NCBI RefSeq assembly: GCF_019977395.1 | Contig: NZ_AP024660.1 | Span: 434,001 to 498,000 of the forward strand | Reading direction: 5' to 3' | DNA: 64,000 nt | Source: Arthrobacter sp. NicSoilC5 | Lineage (GTDB): Bacteria > Actinomycetota > Actinomycetes > Actinomycetales > Micrococcaceae | Shown here: positions 26,285 to 36,210 of the stretch, one piece after another | Numbering within the stretch: the first letter of the stretch is position 1 | How the letters are laid out: every line of letters begins with the position of its first letter | Notes under the pieces: generated by a model | Told to the model about the DNA's origin: nothing | Database searches by the model: none | Seen by the model: the letters and a program-made list of their open reading frames with translations, nothing else | Made by a program: the position numbers and the translations under genes

Positions 26285-27871
26285 TCAGCGGGTTAGGTTG
26301 ACCGATTGAATGCAGTCGTCTGGTGCGCCAAAATATCTTGAAAGCTGTCGTGCTCCATCGCAGGCCAATTCGATGATGCCGGGAGAGGATTCCGGTTGAT
26401 GGAGTATGGCGTCTCGGAGGCCGCTGACCGAGAGGGAGGCGATGACATGGCCACGGTGATCAAAGATTGGGGCACCGACGGCTGCCATCCCGGTGGTTAC
26501 TTCGTCGTCGCTCAAGGCGAAGCCGGCATCGCGGATTTCTTTGAGCTTTCCATAGAACTCCGTTCGGGATCGAGCGCCCAAACTAAATTCCGCGCTTTGG
26601 CTCAGGAGCGCAGCATATTCCTCCCAGGATGGGGGAGTGTCGAAAGCCAACAGTGCGCGCGGGGCGGCACCGATATGTAACGGCAAAGAGCTTCCAAGGG
26701 CCAACCGGCGACTGTTCACTCGCCTACCGTCTATGCGCTCGATGCACACGGCCCGGGTACCGCTCCTGATGCACAGGAGTACTGTCTCCCCGGTTTCATT
26801 GTGGATTTCGCGAAGCACGGGTATCGCAGCCCGGCGCAAGTCTAGTTGGCTTAGGAGACTTCCCGCCAAGGAAATCATCTTACTGCCGACGCGATAGGAA
26901 CCGCGGTGGCCGATCTGTTCTATCCAGCCTGCCTCAACAAGGGTTCCCAGCATGCGGTAGACCGAGCTGATGTGTTCGCCTGTGAGGCTGGCCAGTCTGG
27001 CCGAGGTTGCGACTCGTTCGCGAGCCAACGCGTCCATCAGCGAGCTGGCCTTCGTCAGAACCGATTCCTTCGACTCTGGCGCATCAGACTGCTCATTGGC
27101 GCTTGGGACCACCCTGAAGTCTTTCATAAGATCGGTCAGGGTCTGCGCGGCGGCTGCGAGCACGGTCTTGGCTTCTTCCTGCAGCTTGACTACGTGGTCC
27201 ACCAGGCCCGCCGCCGTCAGCGCGCCGAAGATGCTGCCGTCCGCATTGAATACGGGAAATCCCACGGCTGCGATCCCATCGACAATCTCGTTGGATTCCA
27301 TCCTCCAGCCCTCGCGTTTGGTATCTGCAACCAGTTGGCGGAGTGTCTCGGCGTCAACGGGCGTCCTTGACGCCAATTTTTTGTAGGGGGCTTGGGCGAG
27401 GACCTCTTCGAGTATTTCCGGGGATTGCCATGCCAGGAGGACATGTGATGCGGCACTAGTGTGAAGGGGCAGGATCCGGCCGGATGAAAGCTCGTGGAGA
27501 TCAACTTCAGTGGAATCTACCTGCTCCAAGCAGACGGCTGTGCCGTTGCGTGGTATCCAGAATGCAGCAGTTAGACCAAGCGAAGACTGGATCCCCTCGA
27601 GCAACGTGATAAGGGCTTCATGATCGAGGAGAGCGTCGGTTGCCGCGTCCGCCAACCGCAAGATCCCCGTGCCCAATTCAACGAGTCCGCCAGGTGCACG
27701 GCGGAGGATTCCAGACTCTTCCAGTGATCCGATGATCCTATACACCGAGGGCCGCGGTTCATCGATAGCTTTTGCCAGATCTGCCGGGGTCGAGGGGCCG
27801 AGAACGGATGCTTTATCCACCAATTGTGTGGCCTTAAGGACCAGCTGAATCAGGTTTGCTGATTGTGGCAT
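26285..27871 (-). CDS. Tandem (double) IclR-family regulator, paralog 1
   Basis: A 528-residue protein containing two complete IclR units. Unit 1 (about 1-245): winged helix LVLKATQLVDKASVLGPSTPADLAKAID, EPRPSVYRIIGSLEESGILR and an effector domain (TAVCLEQVDSTEVDL, GIAAVGFPVFNADGSIFGALTAAGL). Unit 2 (about 270-528): LMDALARERVATSARLASLTGEHISSVYRMLGTLVEAGWIEQIGHRGSYRVGSK and a second effector domain (GTRAVCIERIDGRRVNSRR, GMAAVGAPIFDHRGHVIASLSVSGL). Ordinary IclR proteins are about 250 residues, so this is a fused dimer-like chain. A homologous double protein lies at 37679. ATG 27871 has GAGAGGTG upstream. It likely regulates the hydroxyquinol locus. Confidence 0.88.
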   Translation of the reverse strand: MPQSANLIQLVLKATQLVDKASVLGPSTPADLAKAIDEPRPSVYRIIGSLEESGILRRAPGGLVELGTGILRLADAATDALLDHEALITLLEGIQSSLGLTAAFWIPRNGTAVCLEQVDSTEVDLHELSSGRILPLHTSAASHVLLAWQSPEILEEVLAQAPYKKLASRTPVDAETLRQLVADTKREGWRMESNEIVDGIAAVGFPVFNADGSIFGALTAAGLVDHVVKLQEEAKTVLAAAAQTLTDLMKDFRVVPSANEQSDAPESKESVLTKASSLMDALARERVATSARLASLTGEHISSVYRMLGTLVEAGWIEQIGHRGSYRVGSKMISLAGSLLSQLDLRRAAIPVLREIHNETGETVLLCIRSGTRAVCIERIDGRRVNSRRLALGSSLPLHIGAAPRALLAFDTPPSWEEYAALLSQSAEFSLGARSRTEFYGKLKEIRDAGFALSDDEVTTGMAAVGAPIFDHRGHVIASLSVSGLRDAILHQPESSPGIIELACDGARQLSRYFGAPDDCIQSVNLTR

Positions 27872-28355
27872 GTTTGCACCTCTCGATCGAACAACCAAGC
27901 ACTAACAGGCGGTGTGAATCGGGAGAGCCGCAAACGAACATCATTCTGCTTCGCACCAAGTGGAAAACTGCGGTGGGACGAGCACTGTTCCATGGTGGCG
28001 ACACTCGCCGATGGTAGTGCGCGAACATCCTGTCCACTATATGTGATGTGGACCGCCATGAGAGGTCGCTGAACACATAGGCTGTCGCTGCGGTGTCGCT
28101 ATGGCGGTGTCGATACCGGCGTCCTGCTTCCCAATGCGTAGATGGCACCACCTGTTAAGAGCAGGGCTGCAACGGCTAGGGCAACACGCCAAAACCACGG
28201 AAAACAGTTCCGGACGGCGCCAGATAGCGTTGGCGTCAAGCCAGGCCAACACCGTGTCGCGGCTGCGGAACGGAGTTGAGGATGGCGGCCGCCAGCTCAA
28301 GAACGGACGTGGAACGGGACGTCGAGTGGTCCGGATCGCTTAACGCCTTCGCCAT
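27872..28355. other. Intergenic region upstream of tandem IclR 1
   Basis: No supported gene in 484 bases. A weak inverted repeat GTCCAC-10 bases-GTGGAC lies at 28032-28053. A minus-strand stretch near 28115-28225 could encode a short transmembrane fragment without a start, possibly debris. The promoter of the tandem IclR gene must lie here. Confidence 0.4.
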
Positions 28356-29795
28356 CTACTTCGGGTTGCTCAAAGTCCCGGATCTGAAGGTTTCTTCGAA
28401 CTCTTCGAGGCTGCGGCCTTGTGTCTCGGGTAGGTATTTGACGGTGAAGGCGATGGCAACGAATCCAATCACTGCGAACACGAGGAAGGTTCCGAATCCC
28501 ATCACTGCTACGAGCGGCGGGAAGACTAGGGCAACTGCAGCGTTCGTCAACCAAAGCACCAGAACAGACGCGCCGATCATGAGTCCACGCATGCGGAGGG
28601 GGAAGATTTCAGAAATCATGAGCCAGGCCAGCGGCCCGATTGTTGCCTGCATCATGGCGATGAACATGAGGATGAACGCTAGAAGGATCCAGGGGCGGAT
28701 CAGGCTGTCCTGGGGCACGAGGATGCCCACCAGCCCGACGCCGATGTGGGCTGTGGTTGTTCCAATGAATCCCGTGATCATCATGCTGCGGCGGCTGACG
28801 CGGTTGATGATGTAGAGCGCAACGAGCATGGGCAGGACAGATGCGACGCCGTTGAGAACATTGAAGCTGAGGGCGGCATTTCGGTCAAACCCTGCCTGTT
28901 CCAGGACTTGAGTGCCGTAGTACATCATCGAGTTGATGCCCGTGAGCTGTTGGAAGATACCGATGCCGAAGCCGATAAAGAGCAGGCGTCGGGTCCACGG
29001 CGTTGTGAGGACCTCTTTCCAGGAGCCGAGTCGCTCAAGTCGCTCCTCTTCAGCGAGTTCATGGACTTCCGCCATTTCAGCGGCCGCACGCTCAGGGGAG
29101 CGCATGGTTCGAAGAACTTCGTGGGCTTCGGCGTCCCGCCCCTGAGAGACCAGCCAGCGGGGGCTTTCCGGCATCCTAAGCATTCCGAAGAAGAGCACGA
29201 ATGCAGGTATGGCCGCCACTGAAAGCATGTAACGCCATACATCAGGGTTACTGCCGAACGTGTTGCCGATGATTGCGTTGATCAGGAAAGCCAGGAATTG
29301 GCCGGTGACGATCATGAGCTCGTTACGCGAAACCAGGCTGCCTCGTTTTTCGAAGGGTGCCACCTCGGCCAGGTACACGGGTACCGTCACGGATGCACCA
29401 CCAACTGCCAGGCCCAGGACGAACCTGAAGGCAAGCAGTACGTCAAAACGCAGTGAAAATACAGAGCCGGAGGTTCCGATGAAGAAGAGGACCGCGAGGG
29501 CAATGATGAAGCCCCGGCGGCCGTATCGGTCGGAAATTCGTCCGCCGAGGAAGGCGCCGGTTGCAGCGCCGATGAGCAGGACGAAAGTGACCAATCCTTC
29601 TTCCCAGGGAGTGATGTTGAAGTAGCTGCTTATGAAAGAAAGCGCTCCGTTGAGCACACCGGTGTCATAGCCAAAGAGAAGGCCGCCGAAGGTCGCGATG
29701 ACGGCTACCATCCCGAGACGTTTGTTGTAGCTCCCCTTTTCCAGTGGCGGCAAATGCCTGGTGCCGCGTTGAGGGATTGTGTCGAGATGTGCCAT
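28356..29795 (-). CDS. MFS sugar porter (inositol/sugar:H+ symporter type)
   Basis: A 479-residue transporter with 12 transmembrane segments and the sugar-porter signatures: FGGLLFGYDTGVLNGAL in TM1, GGRISDRYGRRGFI, PVYLAEVAPFEKRG, PESPRWLVSQGR, FQQLTGINSMMYYG and PETQGRSLEE near the C-terminus. It is closest in pattern to inositol and xylose porters. It follows the hydroxyquinol dioxygenase gene on the same strand with a 368-base gap. A sugar porter beside an aromatic ring-cleavage gene is unusual and suggests a polyol, cyclitol or glycoside substrate for this locus. Confidence 0.88.
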   Translation of the reverse strand: MAHLDTIPQRGTRHLPPLEKGSYNKRLGMVAVIATFGGLLFGYDTGVLNGALSFISSYFNITPWEEGLVTFVLLIGAATGAFLGGRISDRYGRRGFIIALAVLFFIGTSGSVFSLRFDVLLAFRFVLGLAVGGASVTVPVYLAEVAPFEKRGSLVSRNELMIVTGQFLAFLINAIIGNTFGSNPDVWRYMLSVAAIPAFVLFFGMLRMPESPRWLVSQGRDAEAHEVLRTMRSPERAAAEMAEVHELAEEERLERLGSWKEVLTTPWTRRLLFIGFGIGIFQQLTGINSMMYYGTQVLEQAGFDRNAALSFNVLNGVASVLPMLVALYIINRVSRRSMMITGFIGTTTAHIGVGLVGILVPQDSLIRPWILLAFILMFIAMMQATIGPLAWLMISEIFPLRMRGLMIGASVLVLWLTNAAVALVFPPLVAVMGFGTFLVFAVIGFVAIAFTVKYLPETQGRSLEEFEETFRSGTLSNPK

Positions 29796-30163
29796 GTCAG
29801 CGCTCCTTTAGAGTGCAGTCAGATGAAAATGATGGTCGCGTTTGGTTACGCCGTTGTCCACCGTTCGGTTGCCGTCCGCATTGGAAAACCAGATTCTGAA
29901 TCGGTGATCCCGCCAACCGAGGACCAGCTTCCTACGCCGAAAAAGGACGAAGATCCTTGTGGCGTCTTGGGCGTTACGCCTACCGGTGCCGGTGCGGATG
30001 GAGTGGAGCCGGCCTAAGTTGGGGGATCTGGCCTGAACGCCCGGGAACCGGGCTGGGAGCAGGGGTGCTTGTTCCCGGGCATTCGGCTGCTGTCTCCTTG
30101 CGGAGTCGGCGGCATTTGAACGCGACACCTGGTGGATGAACCACCAGGCAGGGTGGTGCGAAC
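29796..30163. other. Spacer with two inverted repeats between dioxygenase and porter
   Basis: No gene seen in 368 bases. GCCCGGGAAC-22 bases-GTTCCCGGGC is at 30039-30080. CCTGGTGG-ATGAA-CCACCAGG at 30128-30148 sits 16 bases beyond the dioxygenase stop and is a likely terminator or processing hairpin for that operon. Confidence 0.5.
30128..30148 (-). terminator. Hairpin after hydroxyquinol dioxygenase gene
   Basis: CCTGGTGG and CCACCAGG pair perfectly over 8 bp with a five-base loop, just past the stop codon at 30164. No U-tract; it may only attenuate transcription into the porter gene. Confidence 0.5.
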
Positions 30164-31096
30164 CTAGTCCGCTGCCGGCGGCAGGACGATGTCAAAGCGG
30201 GTCCGTGCCCAGGCATGTCCCCCGAGTTCGCGACCGTCGGGAGTGGGAGTACCCGGGTCCTGCTGTACGAAGTCTTTGATCAAGGACTCCTTGACGCCGA
30301 AGACGGTGTCGTATTTCAAAAGCTCATCGCCGCGGACAAAGATGTGGGTAACCAGGGTCCGAAGTCCGGGTTTGGTGACCATAAAGTGAAGGTGTGATGC
30401 GCGCATGGGGGAGCGGCCGACAGCTTCAAGCATCTTTCCGACCGGCCCGTCATGCGGAATGGGGTAGGGGGTCGGGGTCAGTCCCCAGAAGCGGTAGTTT
30501 CCGTCTTCGTCGCTGTAGAGGTGGGCGCGGCCGGAGACGCGCTGGTCGCTGTACTGGACGTCGTAGAAACCGTCTTCGTCGGCTTCCCATACCTCGATGC
30601 GGGCGTTGGGGACGGGGTTTCCGTCGGTGTCCTTGACCGTTCCTTCGACCCAGCAGGGTTCCCCCGGGGCTGCGCCGGCGATGTCTCCGCCGTTTTCAAT
30701 CCGGGGGGCATCTTCGACGAAGAAGGGTCCGAAGACTGTGGCTTCGGTGGCGTCACCGTAGGCTTCGTTGTTGACGTTGATGGTCTGCATCGATGCTCCG
30801 AAGACGTCTGAGAGCAGAATGAACTCTTGTCGCCGGTCGTCGGTTATGTGGCCGACGGCCGTAAGAAACTCGATGGCTTTGTTCCACTCTTCCTCTGTGA
30901 GCCTGACATCACGGATGAAGGCATGCAGGTGGGTTACGAGGGACTGCATCAGCTGCTTCAACCGGGGGTCCTGGCAGTCTTCGAATGAGCGCAGCACGTT
31001 GCGGACCAGTTGTTCCTCGACGTTTTGCTGGGCCGCGGACACCTGCCCGGAGCCGGGGGTGCTTTCGGTTTCTGGGACACGGGTTTGCTGGGTCAT
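30164..31096 (-). CDS. Hydroxyquinol 1,2-dioxygenase (intradiol)
   Basis: A 310-residue intradiol dioxygenase: N-terminal dimerisation helices ([39 protein letters not shown]), the barrel region [15 protein letters not shown], an iron-ligand Tyr in [12 protein letters not shown], another in the [12 protein letters not shown] loop, and the His-x-His pair in ASHLHFMV. The sequence pattern is that of hydroxyquinol rather than catechol dioxygenases, and a maleylacetate reductase lies in the same operon. It cleaves 1,2,4-trihydroxybenzene to maleylacetate. GAGGAA precedes ATG 31096. Confidence 0.9.
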   Translation of the reverse strand: MTQQTRVPETESTPGSGQVSAAQQNVEEQLVRNVLRSFEDCQDPRLKQLMQSLVTHLHAFIRDVRLTEEEWNKAIEFLTAVGHITDDRRQEFILLSDVFGASMQTINVNNEAYGDATEATVFGPFFVEDAPRIENGGDIAGAAPGEPCWVEGTVKDTDGNPVPNARIEVWEADEDGFYDVQYSDQRVSGRAHLYSDEDGNYRFWGLTPTPYPIPHDGPVGKMLEAVGRSPMRASHLHFMVTKPGLRTLVTHIFVRGDELLKYDTVFGVKESLIKDFVQQDPGTPTPDGRELGGHAWARTRFDIVLPPAAD

Positions 31097-31143
31097 TGTG
31101 GGTTCCTCGTTGTTGTTGTGATGTCGAGTATGCGGTCCGGGGC

Positions 31144-32082
31144 TTAGGTTTGCGATGCCTCGTCGAGCAGCTGCAGCTCCTTGTCACTCAACTGCAGATG
31201 CAGTGAGTCGAGAAGGGTGGAGAGCTGGACGGTGGTGCGTGCGCTGGCGATGGGGGCGGCCACTCCTTCCTGGGCGGCAAGCCAGGCCAGCGCGACGGAT
31301 GCCGGCTCGGTGGCGTGTTCTCCGGCAACGGCACGCACCGCTTCAATGACCTTCCGGCCCTGGGGGGTCAGGTACTTCTGCGCATCGGAGGCGCGGGGGC
31401 TTTCGATGTCTTCCTCGCCGGTGTATTTGCCGGTCAGGAATCCGTGCGCCAGGGAGTAGTAAGGCACGACGGCCAGACCGTGGGTGCGCGCCAAGGGCAG
31501 GATGTCGGCTTCTATGCCGCGTTCGACGAGGTTGTATTGGGGTTCAATCACCATGGGGGCATGGAAGCCTTCGTCGGCCGTGATGTTCAGCCAGTCTTCG
31601 ATCCGCTCCGCCGTGTAATTCGATATGCCGACGCAACGGACCTTGCCTTGGTCTACCAGCTCCGACATCGCCGCGATGCTCTCTACGAGGGGCGTGCTCG
31701 GGTCGTCGAAGTGGGCGTAGTAGATGTCGATGACATCGATGTCGAGCCGGGTCAGGGAGGCGTCGATGGCAGCTCGGATCGTCTCCGGGGCCAAACCGGC
31801 GAACTGCGGGTGGTGGCTTACCTTGGTGGCAATGACCAGGTCGTCGCGGTCGGACCGTCCCGCCAACCATTTCCCGATGATTGTCTCTGACTCTCCTCCG
31901 GAGTTACCTTCGGCCCAAAAGGAGTACGAATCAGCGGTGTCCAGGAAATTGCCACCACCGTTTACATAACCGTCGAGGACGGCATGCGATGTTTCGGTGT
32001 CTGCGGTCCATCCAAAGACATTCGTGCCGAGGGCCAATGGGGATACGGCTATTCCTGGGGCAATGGTCCTTTTGGTGACCAA
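31144..32082 (-). CDS. Aldo/keto reductase (hydroxyquinol locus)
   Basis: A 312-residue AKR barrel protein: N-terminal [13 protein letters not shown], catalytic Asp-Tyr pair in [14 protein letters not shown], Lys in VIATKVSHH, and the cofactor loop near ISNYTAERI and [17 protein letters not shown]. It reduces or oxidises a carbonyl/alcohol with NADP(H). It lies between the dioxygenase (47-base gap) and maleylacetate reductase genes, so it probably acts on a pathway intermediate such as a keto-sugar or keto-cyclitol; the substrate is unknown. Confidence 0.82.
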   Translation of the reverse strand: MVTKRTIAPGIAVSPLALGTNVFGWTADTETSHAVLDGYVNGGGNFLDTADSYSFWAEGNSGGESETIIGKWLAGRSDRDDLVIATKVSHHPQFAGLAPETIRAAIDASLTRLDIDVIDIYYAHFDDPSTPLVESIAAMSELVDQGKVRCVGISNYTAERIEDWLNITADEGFHAPMVIEPQYNLVERGIEADILPLARTHGLAVVPYYSLAHGFLTGKYTGEEDIESPRASDAQKYLTPQGRKVIEAVRAVAGEHATEPASVALAWLAAQEGVAAPIASARTTVQLSTLLDSLHLQLSDKELQLLDEASQT

Positions 32083-32212
32083 GGTCTACCTCCTAGTGTT
32101 TCTGCAAGTTTGCGATTGGGCGGGTGGTTTGCCGGGGGCCGCACGGACCCTCCGATAGTGACTGGCTGGTTCACTACCGAGGGTCCGTGATCCTGCCTTC
32201 TTATCCGGTGGA

Positions 32213-33292
32213 TTAGAAGGTGGGGTTAGCGCTCGGCGGCTTGCCTGCCCATGCTGCATGCAGAATGCCGCGGACATCATCGAAGGTGATCGGGCGGGGG
32301 TTGCCGTAGGACCGGCTGGTCACTTCTTCGGCGATGCGGTCGATGTCTTCTTCCTTCATGCCCAGCTCAGCAAGGGTGCGGGGAGCACCGAGTTCTCCGG
32401 CGATCTGCCACAGTCTCTCGGCGGGGTCTGCAGCCCCACCAAGGGCGCGGGACAAGGCGGCGGTAGCATCGGGGGCTGCCGGTTGGTTGAAGGCCAGAGC
32501 GTGGGGGAGAACGACCGTGTGGGTCTGGGCGTGCGGCAGGTTGAGGGTACCGCCCAGTGCGTGGCACAGCTTGTGGTGCAGGGACATCGTGGTGGCGCCA
32601 AGGCAGGCGCCACAAAGCCAGGAGCCGTAGAGGGCATTGCTTCGGGCTTCAGGGTCAGAGCTGTTGGCTACGATGGCCGGCAGCGCGGCTGCGAGTGCCC
32701 GGACGCCTTCCTCAGCCATCAACGAGATGATCGGTGTGGCATCAGGAGCGTAGAGGGCCTCCACAGCGTGGGCGATGGCATTGATGCCGCTGGTCACCGA
32801 CATGCCGGCAGGCAGGGTAGCTGTCAGTTCGGGGTCGTAAACGACGCTGCGGGGCAGGACCCGGGGATCCTTGCCTGTTTCTTTACGCCCGTCGGTCGTC
32901 AGCCCCCACACGGGGGTCATTTCTGATCCTGCGTAGGTGGTGGGTACGGCAACGATGGGCAGTCCATGTTTGAGTGCGATTGCCTTGCCGAGCCCGATGG
33001 CCGAGCCGCCGCCGACGGCTACGCAGCCGTCCGCACCGACCCTGGCGGCTTCGTCGCTGGCGCGCTGGGCTACCTCGTTCGGGACGTGCATGACAGCTTC
33101 GGGGAGCACCCCGACGCAGCGGTCACCGAGTGCCTGGGCCACCCGGTGGCCGGTGTCTTCCTGTTCCGGAGAGCAAAGGACCAGGACTCGCTTGAGCCCG
33201 ATCTGGTCGAGTTCCTCGGGCAGGGTTGCCAGGGAATTGACGCCGAAACGCACCCGCATGGGGAGGGCTTCGTACACAAACTGGTGGGTCAT
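32213..33292 (-). CDS. Maleylacetate reductase (iron-containing alcohol dehydrogenase family)
   Basis: A 359-residue protein with the Fe-ADH fold: nucleotide loop VAVGGGSAIGLGKAIA, PTTYAGSEMTPVWGLT, SGINAIAHAVEALYAP, HHKLCHALGGTLNLPHAQTHTVVLPHA with the conserved histidines. The pattern (short, AGSEMTP, LPHA) is that of maleylacetate reductases, which make beta-ketoadipate from maleylacetate with NADH. It fits directly after hydroxyquinol cleavage, and PcaIJ/PcaF across the locus finish the route. It lies 69 bases after the ABC permease gene. Confidence 0.9.
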   Translation of the reverse strand: MTHQFVYEALPMRVRFGVNSLATLPEELDQIGLKRVLVLCSPEQEDTGHRVAQALGDRCVGVLPEAVMHVPNEVAQRASDEAARVGADGCVAVGGGSAIGLGKAIALKHGLPIVAVPTTYAGSEMTPVWGLTTDGRKETGKDPRVLPRSVVYDPELTATLPAGMSVTSGINAIAHAVEALYAPDATPIISLMAEEGVRALAAALPAIVANSSDPEARSNALYGSWLCGACLGATTMSLHHKLCHALGGTLNLPHAQTHTVVLPHALAFNQPAAPDATAALSRALGGAADPAERLWQIAGELGAPRTLAELGMKEEDIDRIAEEVTSRSYGNPRPITFDDVRGILHAAWAGKPPSANPTF

Positions 33293-33361
33293 CGGGTGAT
33301 TCTCCTTAGTGGGAACTTCTTTGGTGAACGGGGGTGTTCACCGGTGGTTTTCGAGGAAGGG

Positions 33362-34603
33362 TTAGCGTGAGCCGGCGCGGCGCTTGTTGAAGATGTCGAA
33401 CGCGACGGCGAGCATCAGGACCAGGCCCTTGACGACGGACTGAACCGACTGGTCGATACCCATGAGCTGCATGCCGTTGCTCATCACGGCCATGATGAGA
33501 CCGCCGGCCATGGCGCCGACGACTTTGCCGACGCCGCCGGTAACGGCCGCGCCGCCGATGAACGCTGCAGCGATGGCGTCGAGTTCGAACATGTTGCCGG
33601 CTCCTGGCTGTGCGCCGTTGGAGCGGGAGGAGTAGACGATGCCGGCCACGGCGGACAGGAAGCCCATGTTCACGAAGATCCAGAAGTTGACGCTGCGGAC
33701 CTTGACGCCGGACAGGGCTGCGGCGACGCGGTTGCCGCCGATGGCGTAGACCTGACGGCCGAAGACGCTTCGCTGCATGATGACGCTGTAGACCATGATG
33801 AGGATGGCAAGCATGATCAGCACGACCGGCATGCCGCGGGCGATGGCCAGCTGCCAGGCGAAGACCATGACTGCGATGGCGATGACGAGGATTTTGGCGA
33901 TGAACAACGGAAATGATGGGACGACCTGGTTGTAGCCGATCAGGGTTTTGCGGGTCCGGTACTGGTTGAAGGCGTAGCCGATCACGGCTATGGCGAAGAT
34001 GAGGAGGGTGAAGATGTCGTATCCGGCGCCTCCCAGGAGGCCGTTGAGGAAGCCGGAAGCGATTTGGCCGTAGTCAGCGGGGAAGGGGGAGAGGGAGACG
34101 TTGTTCAGTACGACCAGGGTTAGGCCGCGGAAGAGGAGCATGCCTGCGAGGGTGACGATGAACGCCGGGATGCCGACGTAGGCGACCCAGTAGCCGTGCC
34201 AGGCTCCAATGGCCAGACCCGTGGCGAGGGCGGCGACGACGCCGACCCACCACGGTTGGCCGTGCTGGATCACGACGGTCGCCGAAACGGCGCCGGTCAG
34301 AGCTACGACCGAACCCACCGACAGATCGATGTGCCCTGCGATGATCACGATGACCATGCCGATCGCCAGGATCAGGATGTAGGAGTATTGCAGGACGATG
34401 TTGGTGATGTTTCCCGGGCCCAGCGAGGCGCCGCCGGTGAGCGCGGCGAACAGGGCCACGATCGCCACGAGCGCGATGTAGATCCCGCTGGTGCGCAGGT
34501 TACGGGTGAACAGCTCCCGGATTTCGCTGGTTCCGGTATTGACGACCGCTGCTGCGGCCGGCGCATCTTTCCTTTGGGATCCCCGGGGGGCTGTCACGGT
34601 CAT
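33362..34603 (-). CDS. Sugar ABC transporter permease (XylH/GguB-like)
   Basis: A 413-residue inner-membrane protein with about ten to twelve hydrophobic segments and the permease pattern of ribose/xylose-type systems: [29 protein letters not shown] near residue 85 and a C-terminal [40 protein letters not shown]. The GHIDLSVGS motif marks the BPD_transp_2 family used for monosaccharides. The start overlaps the ATPase stop (ATGA at 34603). Part of a three-gene uptake system placed at the head of the hydroxyquinol operon. Confidence 0.9.
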   Translation of the reverse strand: MTVTAPRGSQRKDAPAAAAVVNTGTSEIRELFTRNLRTSGIYIALVAIVALFAALTGGASLGPGNITNIVLQYSYILILAIGMVIVIIAGHIDLSVGSVVALTGAVSATVVIQHGQPWWVGVVAALATGLAIGAWHGYWVAYVGIPAFIVTLAGMLLFRGLTLVVLNNVSLSPFPADYGQIASGFLNGLLGGAGYDIFTLLIFAIAVIGYAFNQYRTRKTLIGYNQVVPSFPLFIAKILVIAIAVMVFAWQLAIARGMPVVLIMLAILIMVYSVIMQRSVFGRQVYAIGGNRVAAALSGVKVRSVNFWIFVNMGFLSAVAGIVYSSRSNGAQPGAGNMFELDAIAAAFIGGAAVTGGVGKVVGAMAGGLIMAVMSNGMQLMGIDQSVQSVVKGLVLMLAVAFDIFNKRRAGSR

Positions 34604-36138
34604 GCTGTGAGTTCCTTCTCTTTGGTCATGAGTGTCATGAGGCGTTCCTCGGAGGCTTCGGCCTTGGGTAGCTGGCCGGTGATTCGGCCTGCAGAAAGCG
34701 CGTAGATGCGGTCGCAGGTGCCGAGCAGTTCGAGCAGGTCCGAGGAGATGACCACGACTGCCTTTCCGGCGTCCACGAAGCTGTTGATGAGTGTGTAGAT
34801 TTCGTATTTCGCGCCGACATCAATGCCGCGGGTGGGTTCGTCCAGGATCAGTACCTCAGGGTCCGTGAGCAACCACTTCGAGAGCACGACTTTCTGCTGG
34901 TTCCCGCCGGAGAGTTTGCCGACGATCGATTTCACGTTGGGGGCCTTGATGTTCATCGATTTCATCGCGAACTCGGCAGCGCGCGCTTCTTCGTGATGGT
35001 TAACGAAGCCCCAGCTCGCCAGTTTTCCCAGTGCTGCGGCTGAGACGTTGCGGGCGATGTCGTCGATGAGGTTCAGGCCGAAGGCTTTGCGGTCTTCGGT
35101 GGCGTAGGCGATCCGGGCCTCGATGGCTGCGGCGACGGATCGGGTGTGGATCTCCTTGCCGTGCATGAAGACTTTGCCTGATACGTACTTGCCGTAGGAG
35201 CGGCCAAACAGACTCATCATCAACTCGGTGCGTCCGGCGCCCATGAGGCCGGCGATGCCGATGACCTCTCCGGCGCGGACTTCGAAGCTCGCCCCATCGA
35301 CGACCAGGCGGTCCTGGGTGGGGTGCTTGACTGTCCAGTCCTCCACCCGAAGAACGACCTCGCCCGGGTTTGAAACGCGGTCGGGGTAGAACGCTTCGAG
35401 GTCCCGGCCTACCATGCCGCGGATAATGCGGTCGACGTCCACGTCGGGATCTGCCATGTCCAGGGTTTCCACAGTCTTTCCATCCCGGATGACGGTGGTG
35501 TGGTCCGCAATCGCTTCAATCTCATTGAGTTTGTGAGAAATGATGATCGAGGTGATGCCACGATCGCGAAGCGCGCGGACCAGGTCAAGCAGGTGGGCGG
35601 AGTCATTGTCGTTGAGCGCAGCGGTCGGCTCGTCGAGGATAAGAAGCTGCACTTCCTTGGACAGTGCCTTAGCGATTTCGACCAGCTGCTGCTTGCCAAC
35701 GCCAAGCTGTCCGACGGGGGTGGTGGGCTCTTCCCGCAGACCGACGGACGCGAGGAGTTCGGCGGCCTCGGCGTTCGTCTTGTGCCAGTCGATCAGTCCT
35801 GAGGCTCCGCGGCGCTCGTTGCCCAGAAAGATGTTCTCGGCGATCGACAGGTCAGGCACGAGGGCCAGTTCCTGATGGATGATCACGATGCCGGCATGTT
35901 CTGAATCTCGGATGCCGGAAAAAGAACACGTCTGCCCCTTGAACAGGATGTCGCCCCCGTAGCTCCCGGCGGGGTAGACGCCGGAGAGGACTTTCATGAG
36001 GGTGGACTTGCCTGCACCGTTCTCGCCGCAGATGGCGTGGACCTCTCCGCGTTCCACAGCCAGCGAAACGCCGGACAGCGCTTTAACGCCGGGGAAGGTC
36101 TTAGTGATGGATTGCATTTCCAGGATGTGGTCGGCCAT
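34600..36138 (-). CDS. Sugar ABC transporter ATP-binding protein (XylG/GguA-like)
   Basis: A 512-residue double-domain ATPase. Domain 1: Walker [10 protein letters not shown] (about 34-42), signature-like [15 protein letters not shown], Walker [12 protein letters not shown]. Domain 2: degenerate Walker [11 protein letters not shown] (about 285), signature [15 protein letters not shown] and [19 protein letters not shown]. This layout is standard for monosaccharide importers. It energises uptake with the permease and the binding protein on either side. Confidence 0.92.
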   Translation of the reverse strand: MADHILEMQSITKTFPGVKALSGVSLAVERGEVHAICGENGAGKSTLMKVLSGVYPAGSYGGDILFKGQTCSFSGIRDSEHAGIVIIHQELALVPDLSIAENIFLGNERRGASGLIDWHKTNAEAAELLASVGLREEPTTPVGQLGVGKQQLVEIAKALSKEVQLLILDEPTAALNDNDSAHLLDLVRALRDRGITSIIISHKLNEIEAIADHTTVIRDGKTVETLDMADPDVDVDRIIRGMVGRDLEAFYPDRVSNPGEVVLRVEDWTVKHPTQDRLVVDGASFEVRAGEVIGIAGLMGAGRTELMMSLFGRSYGKYVSGKVFMHGKEIHTRSVAAAIEARIAYATEDRKAFGLNLIDDIARNVSAAALGKLASWGFVNHHEEARAAEFAMKSMNIKAPNVKSIVGKLSGGNQQKVVLSKWLLTDPEVLILDEPTRGIDVGAKYEIYTLINSFVDAGKAVVVISSDLLELLGTCDRIYALSAGRITGQLPKAEASEERLMTLMTKEKELTA

Positions 36139-36175
36139 TGGCCCGCCGTCCTATCAGTCTTGTAGGGAGAAAGGG

Positions 36176-36204
36176 CCGGGAGGGGCACTGGGTGCCCCTC
36201 CCGG
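36176..36204 (-). terminator. Intercistronic hairpin between binding-protein and ATPase genes
   Basis: CCGGGAGGGGCAC and GTGCCCCTCCCGG pair over 13 bp with a three-base loop, seven bases past the binding-protein stop. It probably stabilises or partly terminates the transcript so that binding protein is made in excess, a common arrangement in ABC operons. Confidence 0.7.
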
Positions 36205-36210
36205 GGGCAC

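Noticed and set aside
28115..28225. Small membrane protein gene on the minus strand
   Set aside because: About 45 codons with one hydrophobic stretch, but a stop lies just upstream and there is no start codon or ribosome site; treated as possible debris.
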